A stretch of 27,556 bases of DNA from Deltaproteobacteria bacterium (GTDB taxonomy: Bacteria; Desulfobacterota; Syntrophia; Syntrophales; UBA5619): contig JAJFTY010000220.1 of the NCBI GenBank assembly GCA_021372695.1, forward strand, positions 1 to 27,556, given 5' to 3'. The translations under genes and the position numbers were made by a program. Positions 14,457-21,402 of the stretch are shown in pieces (the first letter of the stretch is position 1; every line of letters starts with the position of its first letter). The notes under the pieces were generated by a model. It worked only from the letters and a program-made list of their open reading frames with translations. It was not told where the DNA came from and did no database searches.

Positions 14457-15442
14457 AGTCAAAGCTGCGTAAGTTTGAAGCAAATTACAGAAATTTATTA
14501 CGCGATTGCCTCGACGGCGCGGGCGAAATCGCGCTGAAACGCGGATATGAGCTGGGGCGCCAGGCGATGCTGGACGGGCTGGGCGTCATGGATGTCCAGT
14601 CAGCGCAACGGAAAGCGCTGCTCGGATTATTCGCCGCCGCCACCACCGTCAACGATTGCGTTCACCTGGTGGAATCCGCGCAGGATTTTTTTGCGGAATG
14701 TCTTGCCCCGTTCGAGATGACCCACCGCGGCTTCCTGGAAGTCGAATCCCTCAACAATCAGCTGGAAGCCGCCAATAAGGAGCTCGAAAGTTTCAGCTAC
14801 TCCGTTTCCCACGACCTCCGGGCGCCTCTGCGCGCCATCGATGGCTATTCACGAATGATCCTCAGAAGAGAGGAGAAGAATTTCGATGGCGAGACGCGGC
14901 GCCAGTTCGATTCCATCCGGAGCAACGTGGATACGATGGGACATCTGATCGACGACCTGCTCGCGTTTTCCCGCCTCGGCAAGCAGGAGATGACCAAGAG
15001 CCGCCTCGACATGGAATGGATGATCCGGGATGTCTGGCAGAACCTGATCACCATCCATCCCGACCGGAACATGGTCCTGGGGGTCGAAGGCGTGCAGCCC
15101 GGAATGGGGGACCGGTCGCTGATCCGGGAGGTGTTCAGCAACCTGCTGGGCAACGCGGTCAAGTTCACCCGGAGTCGCGAGGTGACACGGATCGAGGTGG
15201 GAAGCCGCGTTGAGGGCAACGAAACGACCTACTGGATCCGGGACAACGGCATCGGTTTCGACATGCAGTTCCACGACAAGCTGTTCGGCGTTTTCCAGCG
15301 GCTGCACAGCCCCAACGAATACGAAGGAACCGGGATCGGCCTCGCCCTGGTGAACCGCATCATCCACCGCCACGGCGGCCGGGTCTGGGCGGAAGGCAAG
15401 GTGGACGCGGGAGCCACCTTCTACTTCTCACTTCCGCATTGA
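14453..15442 (+). CDS. Histidine kinase with RsbU-like N-terminal domain
   Basis: A 329-residue cytoplasmic kinase without membrane segments. Residues 8-90 (NYRNLLRDCLDGAGEIALKR, then LGRQAMLDGLGVMDVQSAQR) look like the four-helix RsbU N-terminal domain that binds RsbT. A short coiled stretch (97-115) leads to a HisKA domain with phosphoacceptor His120 in SYSVSHDLRAPLRAIDGYS. The ATPase domain has the N box EVFSNLLGNAVKFT, G1 DNGIGFD, the FGVFQRLH F box and G2 EGTGIGLALV. The HDLRAPLRAI type of kinase usually partners small CheY-like regulators such as the broken one at 19219. As last gene of the rsbRSTX operon it is probably the effector that released RsbT switches on. Kinase assignment is certain; the RsbU-like domain is by eye. 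Confidence 0.9.
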   Translation: MKSKLRKFEANYRNLLRDCLDGAGEIALKRGYELGRQAMLDGLGVMDVQSAQRKALLGLFAAATTVNDCVHLVESAQDFFAECLAPFEMTHRGFLEVESLNNQLEAANKELESFSYSVSHDLRAPLRAIDGYSRMILRREEKNFDGETRRQFDSIRSNVDTMGHLIDDLLAFSRLGKQEMTKSRLDMEWMIRDVWQNLITIHPDRNMVLGVEGVQPGMGDRSLIREVFSNLLGNAVKFTRSREVTRIEVGSRVEGNETTYWIRDNGIGFDMQFHDKLFGVFQRLHSPNEYEGTGIGLALVNRIIHRHGGRVWAEGKVDAGATFYFSLPH

Positions 15443-15911
15443 GACAATTTCGGCCCCAAGGCGATTCTGGAGCCCGTTCCGGCATTCGACAATTATGTCG
15501 GGACGGCCATAGGCGAAGCCATCTTTGGCAACAACGCGGAATTCAAAGTTTTATTCGTTTGGAACCTCTCGGAGTGCCGACCATTTTGTCGAAATTCGGC
15601 CCGGTCCAGGCCAGACAATCACCCATCCTATTCCATGAATTTCATTTTAAATACGGCGTGTTAGGTAATTTTTTCGCCTTTTGGCACGCATCCTGTAAGA
15701 ATAACCCCCGAAGGCAGACTTCCTGTGGGTCATAACGGGCACTGAAAGCGACAGTTCTCCTCATTTCTTCTTTTCTCTTGGCCGGGGGATCAGAAATGGC
15801 CCCCCGGCACCTGCTCCGAATCGCTGAATGAGGGTAGAGTGTTGGCACTTGCAGCCGTAACGCTGCCGGGCGGGAATACCGTTCGGCGGTCTGAAAAAGG
15901 ATTCTTCGAAT
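15443..15911 (+). other. Long intergenic region with a hairpin and a sigma-54-like site
   Basis: 469 bases without a supported gene; an open frame at 15439-15735 has no recognisable protein character. The stretch holds TGGCACG (15682-15688) followed after four bases by CTGTA, an imperfect match to the -24/-12 sigma-54 promoter (the second element should read TTGCA). It also holds a perfect hairpin, GCCGGGGG (15781-15788) with CCCCCGGC (15801-15808), without a T tract. These may form a promoter and leader for the small gene at 15912. No terminator for the kinase operon was seen. Confidence 0.35.
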
Positions 15912-16127
15912 ATGACAGTCACGACGCCGCGGCGGTCGAGGGGAAACAAGTTAAAGACCTTTATGAAACGGCATTTTCATCGATTCCGGACCTATGTCAG
16001 ACAGGTCCAATGGGATGATGCGGTTCTTGCCCAGGAGCAGTGGATCGAGGAGATGTATATCGGCGTGATCATTGTCGCATCTCTCTATTTTATTCCCCCT
16101 GCTCTGATCATGCTGTTTCTCGAATAG
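15912..16127 (+). CDS. Small single-pass membrane protein, unknown function
   Basis: A 71-residue protein that I do not recognise. The first half is strongly basic (several Arg, Lys and His, residues 6-31), followed by an acidic-polar patch (QWDDAVLAQEQWIEEMY) and a single hydrophobic helix at about 49-69 that ends two residues before the stop. This predicts a tail-anchored inner-membrane protein with a cytoplasmic basic region. AAGGA lies ten bases before the ATG, and an internal Met at codon 18 is an alternative start. It is 14 bases upstream of the RlpA-like gene, so the two are probably co-transcribed and may act together at the envelope. Confidence 0.65.
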   Translation: MTVTTPRRSRGNKLKTFMKRHFHRFRTYVRQVQWDDAVLAQEQWIEEMYIGVIIVASLYFIPPALIMLFLE

Positions 16128-16141
16128 ACCGGAGGTACACC

Positions 16142-16699
16142 ATGTCTACGAGAGATTTCTTGAAGAAGGCGATCTGCTGGCCGGCGTTGATCCTCTGCGT
16201 TTCCCTCATCGGCGGCGCATCGATGCTGATCGGTTATCAGCTCGCGGACAATATTCAGAGCGAATATCGGGAGCTCATAGGCCTGCACCGGGCCAATCTC
16301 TACGAGAACGTCACGCTCCCATCGGCGGTTCTGCCGCCGGAGTCCGACTTTCTCACGCCCACCCCCTCCCCCCGGCCCGTTTCTCCCGGGGTCATTCGAA
16401 AAGTGACCGCCAGTTGGTATGGAGAGCCGCATCACAACCGGCTGACGGCCAGCGGGGAGAGGTTCGAAATGGACAAGAAAACCCTGGCGCACAGGACGCT
16501 CCCTCTGGGGACCCGGGTCCGGCTCGTCAATCCCCAAAACGGCAGGTCCGTCGAAGGCGTTGTCAATGACCGGGGACCGTACATCAAAGGCCGGGATGTC
16601 GACGTCTCCTACCTGATGGCCAAGGAACTCGGCTTCGTCAACAAGGGGGTCATGAGACTGGTCATGGAAACGATGCCGGTCGACCGGGATGGCCGATGA
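16142..16699 (+). CDS. RlpA-like double-psi beta-barrel protein, membrane-anchored
   Basis: A 185-residue envelope protein of the RlpA family; RlpA enzymes act as septal peptidoglycan lytic transglycosylases. Residues 8-33 form an N-terminal signal anchor (no lipobox Cys at the expected place). A Pro-rich linker (66-84) leads to the barrel: ASWYGEPHHNRLTASGERF, LAHRTLPLGTRVRLVN and VVNDRGPYIKGRDVDVSY. The His in AHRTLPLGT and the Asp in NDRGP match the catalytic pair. The SPOR domain that ends classical RlpA is missing; a separate SPOR protein is encoded at 18382. GGAGG lies six bases before the ATG. The stop overlaps the next start as ATGA. Confidence 0.88.
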   Translation: MSTRDFLKKAICWPALILCVSLIGGASMLIGYQLADNIQSEYRELIGLHRANLYENVTLPSAVLPPESDFLTPTPSPRPVSPGVIRKVTASWYGEPHHNRLTASGERFEMDKKTLAHRTLPLGTRVRLVNPQNGRSVEGVVNDRGPYIKGRDVDVSYLMAKELGFVNKGVMRLVMETMPVDRDGR

Positions 16700-16809
16700 A
16701 CATCAGAAAAGCCCGGATATCTCCGGTGATCGCCACGATCTCTTTGATCCTGCTCTTCTCCTTTCGTCCGGGCCACGCAGCCGAGACCGGCAGGTGGGTA
16801 TTGTGCTGA
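16696..16809 (+). pseudogene. Signal-peptide-only reading frame, probable remnant
   Basis: A 37-codon frame whose ATG overlaps the RlpA-like stop as ATGA. It begins with a convincing Sec signal peptide: a basic start (MNIRKAR), a hydrophobic core (PVIATISLILLFSF) and a cleavage site near GHAAE. It then ends after only about nine further residues at TGA 16807. This looks like the 5' end of a secreted-protein gene whose body was lost, or a gene ended early by a frameshift. A genuine small secreted peptide cannot be excluded. Confidence 0.5.
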
Positions 16810-16939
16810 AAGCCGTCTGTCCTTGACCCTGCGCTCCCGCCGCTTTGCCCGATCCGCCCCGGCGACGGGACAAATCCAGCCCCCTCCCCTTCCCCCACGC
16901 CTGCGTTCCCCCGGGGGCGTCTCCTGCGGCAGTTTTCCG
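16810..16939 (+). other. GC-rich spacer without gene
   Basis: 130 bases of C-rich sequence between the remnant and the promoter. It contains the self-complementary CCCCCGGGGG at 16908-16917 but no T tract, and I see no coding character. Confidence 0.4.
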
Positions 16940-16968
16940 TTGACATGCAGACCTTCCCGCCCTATCTT
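16940..16968 (+). promoter_or_regulatory. Sigma-70 promoter P1 of the TauE/SafE-type permease
   Basis: TTGACA (16940-16945), a 17-base spacer beginning TGCAGACC, then TATCTT (16963-16968). It is 61 bases before the permease ATG. Spacer, -10 flank and the following ~25 bases are closely similar to promoter P2 at 17899. Confidence 0.75.
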
Positions 16969-17029
16969 CATCTCCGCGAAAAAGCAACGCCCGTAAGGCA
17001 GGCAGGCAAATTCTTACAAAGGTTGGCTC

Positions 17030-17785
17030 ATGCAGGGGCTCGACATATTCAGTGCATCATGGTTCATGGCGATCGGCGCTCTCCTGGTCGCCGCGTTCAT
17101 CCGGGGCACCACGGGCTTCGGATTCTCCCTGGTCTTTACACCCTTCATGATTCTGATCATGGAACCCAAGGCGGTGATCCCGGTGAACCTGCTCCTGGCG
17201 TCGCTCAGCAATGTCATGGTGGTTGCCTCTTCCCACAGGGCGATCAACGTCAGGCGGCTGCTGCCGATGACGGTCGCCAGTCTGCTGGGGGTGCCGATCG
17301 GGGTGTTCATCATCACCGTCATCTCGCCGACCCTCCTGAAAGTATTGATCGGCGTGATCACCGTTTTTTTCGCGATCCTGCTCATCTTCAGGTTGACGCC
17401 CCATTTTGCCGATGAACGGCGGGCTTCATGCATGGCGGGGCTTGCAAGCGGCATCCTGAACGCTTCCACGAGCCTCGGCGGACCTCCGGCGGTGCTTTTC
17501 ATGCACAACCAGAGCTGGCAAAAGCGGGAGATCCACCCGAGCCTCTCGGCCTTCTTTCTGGTCAACACGGGTGCCTCTCTGATCGGACTGGCCATGTCGG
17601 GCATGGTCACGCCGGATATCCTGCTGACGGCGGCCTCCTTCGCGCCCGGGCTGGTCGTCGGGGTCTACCTCGGCATGCTGGCATTCAGGCATGTGAACGA
17701 CTCCTTTTTCCGCATTCTGTCGATCGTCGTTGTCGTGGGCACCGGAATTCTCGCCGTTCTTTCGGGACTGGGCGTCATGAAATGA
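17030..17785 (+). CDS. TauE/SafE family anion permease (sulfite exporter-like)
   Basis: A 251-residue inner-membrane protein with about seven to eight hydrophobic helices and the two-repeat layout of the family. The N-terminal repeat has AAFIRGTTGFGFSLVFTP (21-38); the second has LASGILNASTSLGGPPAVLF (139-158), both containing the glycine-rich signatures. Members move sulfite, sulfoacetate or other sulfonates and C2 acids outward. AAAGG lies before the ATG. It has its own strong promoter and no close partner downstream, but a SorAB-like sulfite dehydrogenase is encoded 2 kb further on, which favours sulfite as substrate. That link is an inference from proximity. Confidence 0.88.
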   Translation: MQGLDIFSASWFMAIGALLVAAFIRGTTGFGFSLVFTPFMILIMEPKAVIPVNLLLASLSNVMVVASSHRAINVRRLLPMTVASLLGVPIGVFIITVISPTLLKVLIGVITVFFAILLIFRLTPHFADERRASCMAGLASGILNASTSLGGPPAVLFMHNQSWQKREIHPSLSAFFLVNTGASLIGLAMSGMVTPDILLTAASFAPGLVVGVYLGMLAFRHVNDSFFRILSIVVVVGTGILAVLSGLGVMK

Positions 17786-17898
17786 CCGGCAGCCGCCGCC
17801 CTCTTCGCGGCCTCGGCATCGGTTTTCCCTCGTCCGCCTCTCCCGCAGGCTCATGGCAACCGCGGCTCGCCATACCGCCATTTTCATGACAAATTCCA

Positions 17899-17927
17899 TT
17901 GACATGCAGAGCCCTTCTCCCTATACT
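17899..17927 (+). promoter_or_regulatory. Sigma-70 promoter P2 of the zinc-ribbon gene
   Basis: TTGACA (17899-17904), a 17-base spacer beginning TGCAGAGCCC, then TATACT (17922-17927). It lies 79 bases before the zinc-ribbon ATG. It shares the TTGACATGCAGA block, the CCCTAT join, and a downstream CGAAAA...GCCC block with promoter P1. Confidence 0.8.
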
Positions 17928-18006
17928 TCCTCCTCGAAAAGACGATGCCCCATGCACTTCTCACCTTCCGCAGGAAGAGAGAGGAATACAGAAAGGGGAA
18001 GTTTCC

Positions 18007-18312
18007 ATGCCGGTAAAGCCAACCGACCATGAAGATGAGTATTTCGCGCGCATCGAACAGGAGATGAAAAAGAAGATCGCCGAGCGGACCCACACCGAGG
18101 CATCCAAAGAGGAAAAGGAGAAACTGCGCCGGATGCACTTCATGAAATGTCCGAAGTGCGGGATGGATCTGATCGAGATCGATTTCAAGGGCGTGAAGAT
18201 CGACGAATGTTCCGTCTGCAGGGGAATGTGGCTCGACGCGGGCGAGTTCGACGCCATGGAAAAGATCGAAAAGCCCGCCCTGCAAAGGCTGTTCGGCGTG
18301 TTCAAGAAGTAG
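18007..18312 (+). CDS. TFIIB-type zinc-ribbon protein
   Basis: A 101-residue protein with a highly charged helical N-terminal half (residues 8-43, rich in Glu and Lys) and a C-terminal zf-TFIIB domain: CPKCGMDLIEIDFKGVKIDE followed by CSVCRGMWLDAGEFDAME. The four cysteines form a CxxC...CxxC zinc site, and the WLDAGEF ending is the hallmark of the bacterial family. Its function is not known; it is often seen as a small stand-alone protein. ATG 18007 is chosen over 17899 because the longer frame would run through the promoter and GGGGAAG lies just upstream. Transcribed from P2. Confidence 0.85.
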   Translation: MPVKPTDHEDEYFARIEQEMKKKIAERTHTEASKEEKEKLRRMHFMKCPKCGMDLIEIDFKGVKIDECSVCRGMWLDAGEFDAMEKIEKPALQRLFGVFKK

Positions 18313-18381
18313 AAACCGGTCGGTCTCCTGACGTTCGCAGGCGTCTTCATTCAGGCATCGCGACAGGGGCGGGAGCATCAC

Positions 18382-19206
18382 TTGAAACAGCATAAAAACA
18401 TTTTACTCATCATATTGCTGGCCGCCTCGGCGCTTGCCGTCCTCGGGCTGAGTTTTCAGGTCGGCAAAATGTTGTCACGGGCTTACAGGGAGACGACGGC
18501 TCAGGCTCCTGCACAGGAGAGTGTCAAGCGCAGCGCCGGGGAAATTCCCCAGACGGCCGCTCTCCCGAAGGCGGAGAGCCCTGCCGTGAAAGAGGCGGCT
18601 AAAAGCGGCACGGTCGATTCGACTTCGAAAATGGTGCCTGCGCCCGCCCCCGGCCCGGTCGGGAAAGTCGGTGCTTCCGCCCCCAAAAAGGAGGAGTCTC
18701 AACGGCCGGCAGAAGCCACCAAACCGGCGGCAACCGCCGCGGCATCCGGCGCGCCGCCGGCCTCCAAGGAAGCCAAAGCCGAGAAGCCTCCACAAGCTGC
18801 CAAACCGGCGGCAAAGACGGCGACAGAGAGCGCCGCAACGGTTCAGCCGACCGCAAAGCCGCCCGAGCCCGTGCCATCTGCTGCCGCAGCCGGTGCACCG
18901 GTGGTCCAGGCGGCGGCCAAGCCGCCGGAGCCTGCACCGGAACAGAAACCGGAAGCCAAAGCACCGAAGAAGTCCAAGGAATATAAGGTCGTCGCTGAAT
19001 CGTTCTCGGCCGAGGCCGATGCCGGCAAGCTTGCCGACCGGTTGAAGGCCGAAAACTACACTCCGGTCATCGTGCCGGCCGATCTCTCCCAAAAAGGGCG
19101 ATATTACAGGGTCATCGTCGGATCGCATGGCTCTTTGAATGAAGCCCGTGCCCAGATGACCGAATTGAAGAAACTGGGACTCCAGCCGTTTTTGATCGCC
19201 GAGTAG
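18382..19206 (+). CDS. SPOR-domain protein with N-terminal membrane anchor
   Basis: A 274-residue envelope protein. Residues 8-27 form a single membrane helix, 40-200 are a long Ala/Pro/Lys low-complexity stalk with repeated AKPPEP units, and 201-274 are a SPOR domain (EYKVVAESFSAEADAGKLAD, PVIVPADLSQKGRYYRVIVG, LGLQPFLIAE). SPOR domains bind denuded peptidoglycan at the septum. The start is TTG 18382 with GGGAG six bases before; no ATG is available near the anchor. The family is firm. It could provide the septal-binding function missing from the RlpA-like protein 1.7 kb upstream, but that is conjecture. The stalk has no predicted fold, which is normal for this type of protein. Confidence 0.88.
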   Translation: MKQHKNILLIILLAASALAVLGLSFQVGKMLSRAYRETTAQAPAQESVKRSAGEIPQTAALPKAESPAVKEAAKSGTVDSTSKMVPAPAPGPVGKVGASAPKKEESQRPAEATKPAATAAASGAPPASKEAKAEKPPQAAKPAAKTATESAATVQPTAKPPEPVPSAAAAGAPVVQAAAKPPEPAPEQKPEAKAPKKSKEYKVVAESFSAEADAGKLADRLKAENYTPVIVPADLSQKGRYYRVIVGSHGSLNEARAQMTELKKLGLQPFLIAE

Positions 19207-19218
19207 CGAGGGGTAAGG

Positions 19219-19615
19219 ATGCACCGGATTCTGATTGTCGATGACAATCCCTGCGACGTCGAGATCACGGGAGCGGCCATGGCGGAGAAGGGGTGGGACG
19301 TGCAGGTTGAGGCGCACGGAAACGCCGAGAGTGCCCTTGAGAGTCTCAGGGGGGGGACCGGATCTGCCTTCCCTGGCGCTCCTCGACCTCAACATCCCCG
19401 TCATGGGCGGCATCGCCTGTCTCCGACAGATCCGCGCCGATCGAGGCCTTCAATCCCTCCCCGTAATCATGGTCACGATGTCTTCCTTCGACCTGGATGA
19501 GAAAAAGGCTTATGAAGCCGGGGCGAATCTCTTTCTCTACAAGGATATCGACCTCGACCGGTTCAGCGATAATCTGGACGCCGCGTTGAAGCGCCTGCTC
19601 GCACCTGCCCCTTAG
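19219..19615 (+). pseudogene. CheY-like response regulator split by a frameshift
   Basis: Two overlapping frames together give one ordinary receiver domain of about 131 residues. The first frame has MHRILIVDDNPCDVEITGAA with the acidic pair Asp8/Asp9. The second continues with LALLDLNIPVMGG (phosphoacceptor Asp56), PVIMVTMSS and the Lys in LFLYKDID, ending at 19615. The break is in a run of eight G (19349-19356); seven G would restore the frame. Read as written, the protein stops being a receiver after residue 46. This may be a sequencing or assembly error, a real mutation, or slippage-based on/off switching. It is the single-domain type that partners kinases like the one at 14453. It starts 12 bases after the SPOR gene. 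Confidence 0.85.
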
Positions 19616-19747
19616 CCGCCCGCCGGACCCGGCGAAGCGGAGCCGGTGCCTCTGATAGCTATTCCCTCTCAAAGATCCCCCATTATACCGATCTTGAATA
19701 ACCCCGCCTGAAGAGCATCATGCTTTATGTATCCAAGGAGGGAGCCC
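19616..19747 (+). other. Spacer before the sulfite dehydrogenase genes
   Basis: 132 bases without a gene. AAGATC (19672-19677) and GATCTT (19690-19695) form an inverted repeat around an AT-rich centre that contains ATTATA, a possible -10 element. It may be the promoter and operator of the downstream pair. No terminator was found. Confidence 0.35.
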
Positions 19748-20938
19748 ATGAGATTCCAAGACATCACCCGCCGCGACTTCATCAAAGCCCTGGGCGCCAC
19801 GACGGCCATGGCGGCAACGGGAGCGCTCCCGCCGCTCCTGTTTGCCGGTGAACGAAGCCTCGTGACCTACCCGGAAAAGACCGCGCTGCTCCTCCTGACG
19901 TCCCGGCCGCCGCAGCTCGAAACGCCGCTCAAATACTTTCGAGAGCTGGTGACGCCCAACGAAGCCCTCTACGTGCGCTGGCACCTGGCCAACATCCCCA
20001 CGACGGTCGATCTGGCCACGTGGCGTCTCGTCGTTCACGGCCATGTCGACAAGGAACTTTCCCTCTCCATGGACGACCTGAAACGGTTCGAGAAGACCGG
20101 GTACACCGCCGTCAACCAGTGCTCCGGCAACAGCCGCAGTTTCTTCGACCCGCCGGTCTTCGGCGGCCAGTGGTTGAACGGCGCCATGGGCAACGTCACC
20201 TGGGGCGGGGTGCGGCTCAAGGAGGTCCTGAAGAGCGCCGGCATCAAGGCCGGAGCGACGGAGGTGTTCTTCAGAGGGCTGGACAAAGCGGTGCTGCCGA
20301 CCACGCAGAACTTCCAGAAGAGTCTCGCCCTGGATAAAGCCCTGGAGGAAGACATCCTCATCGCCTACGAGATGAACGGCCGGGAGTTGCCCATGCTGAA
20401 CGGCTTTCCGATCCGGCTGGTCGTGCCGGGCTGGTATGCGACCTACTGGGTGAAGTCCCTTTCGGACATCGAAGTGGCGACGCAACCCCTGGACAGCCTG
20501 TGGATGAAGACGGCCTACCGCATCCCGGATACGCCCTGCGGGTGCGTGGAGCCCGGGGGCACCCCGAAAAGCACCGTTCCCATCACGCGCATGACGACCC
20601 GTTCCCTGCTCGTCGATCCGGCCGCCGGGACGCGCCACAAAGCCGGGCGCCCCGTCGAGCTAATGGGCATCGCTTTCTCCGGCGGGTACAGCATCCGGGA
20701 GGTGCTCGTCTCCGTCGACGGCGGCATGACCCGGCGCCCGGCCCGCCTTGGGAAAGACCTGGGACGCTATTCGTGGATCCAGTGGTTCTATCGCTGGAAA
20801 CCGATGAAGCCAGGAAGCTACACGGTCATGGTCCGCGCCACGAACAGCATCGGGGAATCCCAGCCGCAGGAGACCCTCTGGAATCCATCGGGCTATCTCA
20901 TGAACAGGATCGAAAAGCAGACCCTGATCGTCACGTAG
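19748..20938 (+). CDS. sorA: Sulfite dehydrogenase-like molybdenum enzyme, Tat-exported
   Basis: A 396-residue periplasmic oxidoreductase of the sulfite oxidase family, which oxidises sulfite to sulfate using a single-pterin molybdenum cofactor. A Tat signal is clear (TRRDFIKALGATTAMAATGA, 7-26). The molybdenum-ligand cysteine is Cys125 in NQCSGNSRSFF, preceded by ALYVRWHL, which holds the conserved substrate-site Arg. The C-terminal third is the dimerisation domain (GYSIREVLVSVDGG...WKPMKPGSYTVMVRATNS). ATG 19748 is taken because AAGGAGGG lies upstream; ATG 19727 would overlap that site. It is followed ten bases later by a c-type cytochrome gene, the SorAB or SoxCD-like arrangement. Substrate other than sulfite is possible in this family. 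Confidence 0.87.
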   Translation: MRFQDITRRDFIKALGATTAMAATGALPPLLFAGERSLVTYPEKTALLLLTSRPPQLETPLKYFRELVTPNEALYVRWHLANIPTTVDLATWRLVVHGHVDKELSLSMDDLKRFEKTGYTAVNQCSGNSRSFFDPPVFGGQWLNGAMGNVTWGGVRLKEVLKSAGIKAGATEVFFRGLDKAVLPTTQNFQKSLALDKALEEDILIAYEMNGRELPMLNGFPIRLVVPGWYATYWVKSLSDIEVATQPLDSLWMKTAYRIPDTPCGCVEPGGTPKSTVPITRMTTRSLLVDPAAGTRHKAGRPVELMGIAFSGGYSIREVLVSVDGGMTRRPARLGKDLGRYSWIQWFYRWKPMKPGSYTVMVRATNSIGESQPQETLWNPSGYLMNRIEKQTLIVT

Positions 20939-20948
20939 GAGGAGGACC

Positions 20949-21296
20949 ATGAAAAGAAAGACCTTGCTTTCAGTGCTCCCGGCGATTGTCCTCTGGGTCG
21001 GCGGGAGCGCGACGACGGCCGGCGATCCGGGGTTGATGAAAGAGGGCACGAAGCGCAGCATCACCCTCCCTGCGATCACGGTGACGCTCAAGGACGCTCC
21101 CGGCAAGGAGGTCACGGGCCGGTTCTGCGGCCTTTGCCACAGCCTCGACTACATCACGACCCAGCACAAGTTCCCGAAAGCGAGGTGGCAGGCGGAGGCG
21201 ATCAAGATGGTCAAGGTCTACGGCGCCGCGATCCCGGACGAGGATGCCCGAATCATCGCCGACTATATATCGAAAAGTTACGGCACGGGCGTTTGA
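20949..21296 (+). CDS. sorB: Mono-heme cytochrome c subunit (SorB-like)
   Basis: A 115-residue exported cytochrome. Residues 1-24 form a signal peptide. The heme site is FCGLCHSLDY (Cys60, Cys63, His64), and a Met in AEAIKMVKVYGAAIP is the likely axial ligand. The C-terminus ends in ARIIADYISKSYG, as in small SorB and SoxD-type cytochromes. TAGGAGGAGG lies right before the ATG, and only ten bases separate it from the molybdenum subunit, so the two are translated from one message and form the electron-accepting pair in the periplasm. Confidence 0.88.
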   Translation: MKRKTLLSVLPAIVLWVGGSATTAGDPGLMKEGTKRSITLPAITVTLKDAPGKEVTGRFCGLCHSLDYITTQHKFPKARWQAEAIKMVKVYGAAIPDEDARIIADYISKSYGTGV

Positions 21297-21402
21297 GCAT
21301 GGCGGGAGCCCGGCGGGAAGGCGCCCGGCACCTGCACCATCGCTTTCTTCACGACCGCGCCGGAATCAAGGCCACGCTCTTCGACCGCCCCGCAGGCAAA
21401 CC

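Noticed and set aside
15439..15735. 98-codon frame after the kinase gene
   Set aside because: Starts inside the kinase stop region, no ribosome-binding site, no protein-like pattern and irregular composition.
16908..16917. CCCCCGGGGG palindrome as a terminator
   Set aside because: Stem would need a loop from its own bases and no T tract follows on either strand.
18475..19413. Open frame of 312 codons on the minus strand
   Set aside because: Antisense to the low-complexity SPOR protein; its Gly/Arg/Leu-rich sequence mirrors the Ala/Pro/Lys stalk.
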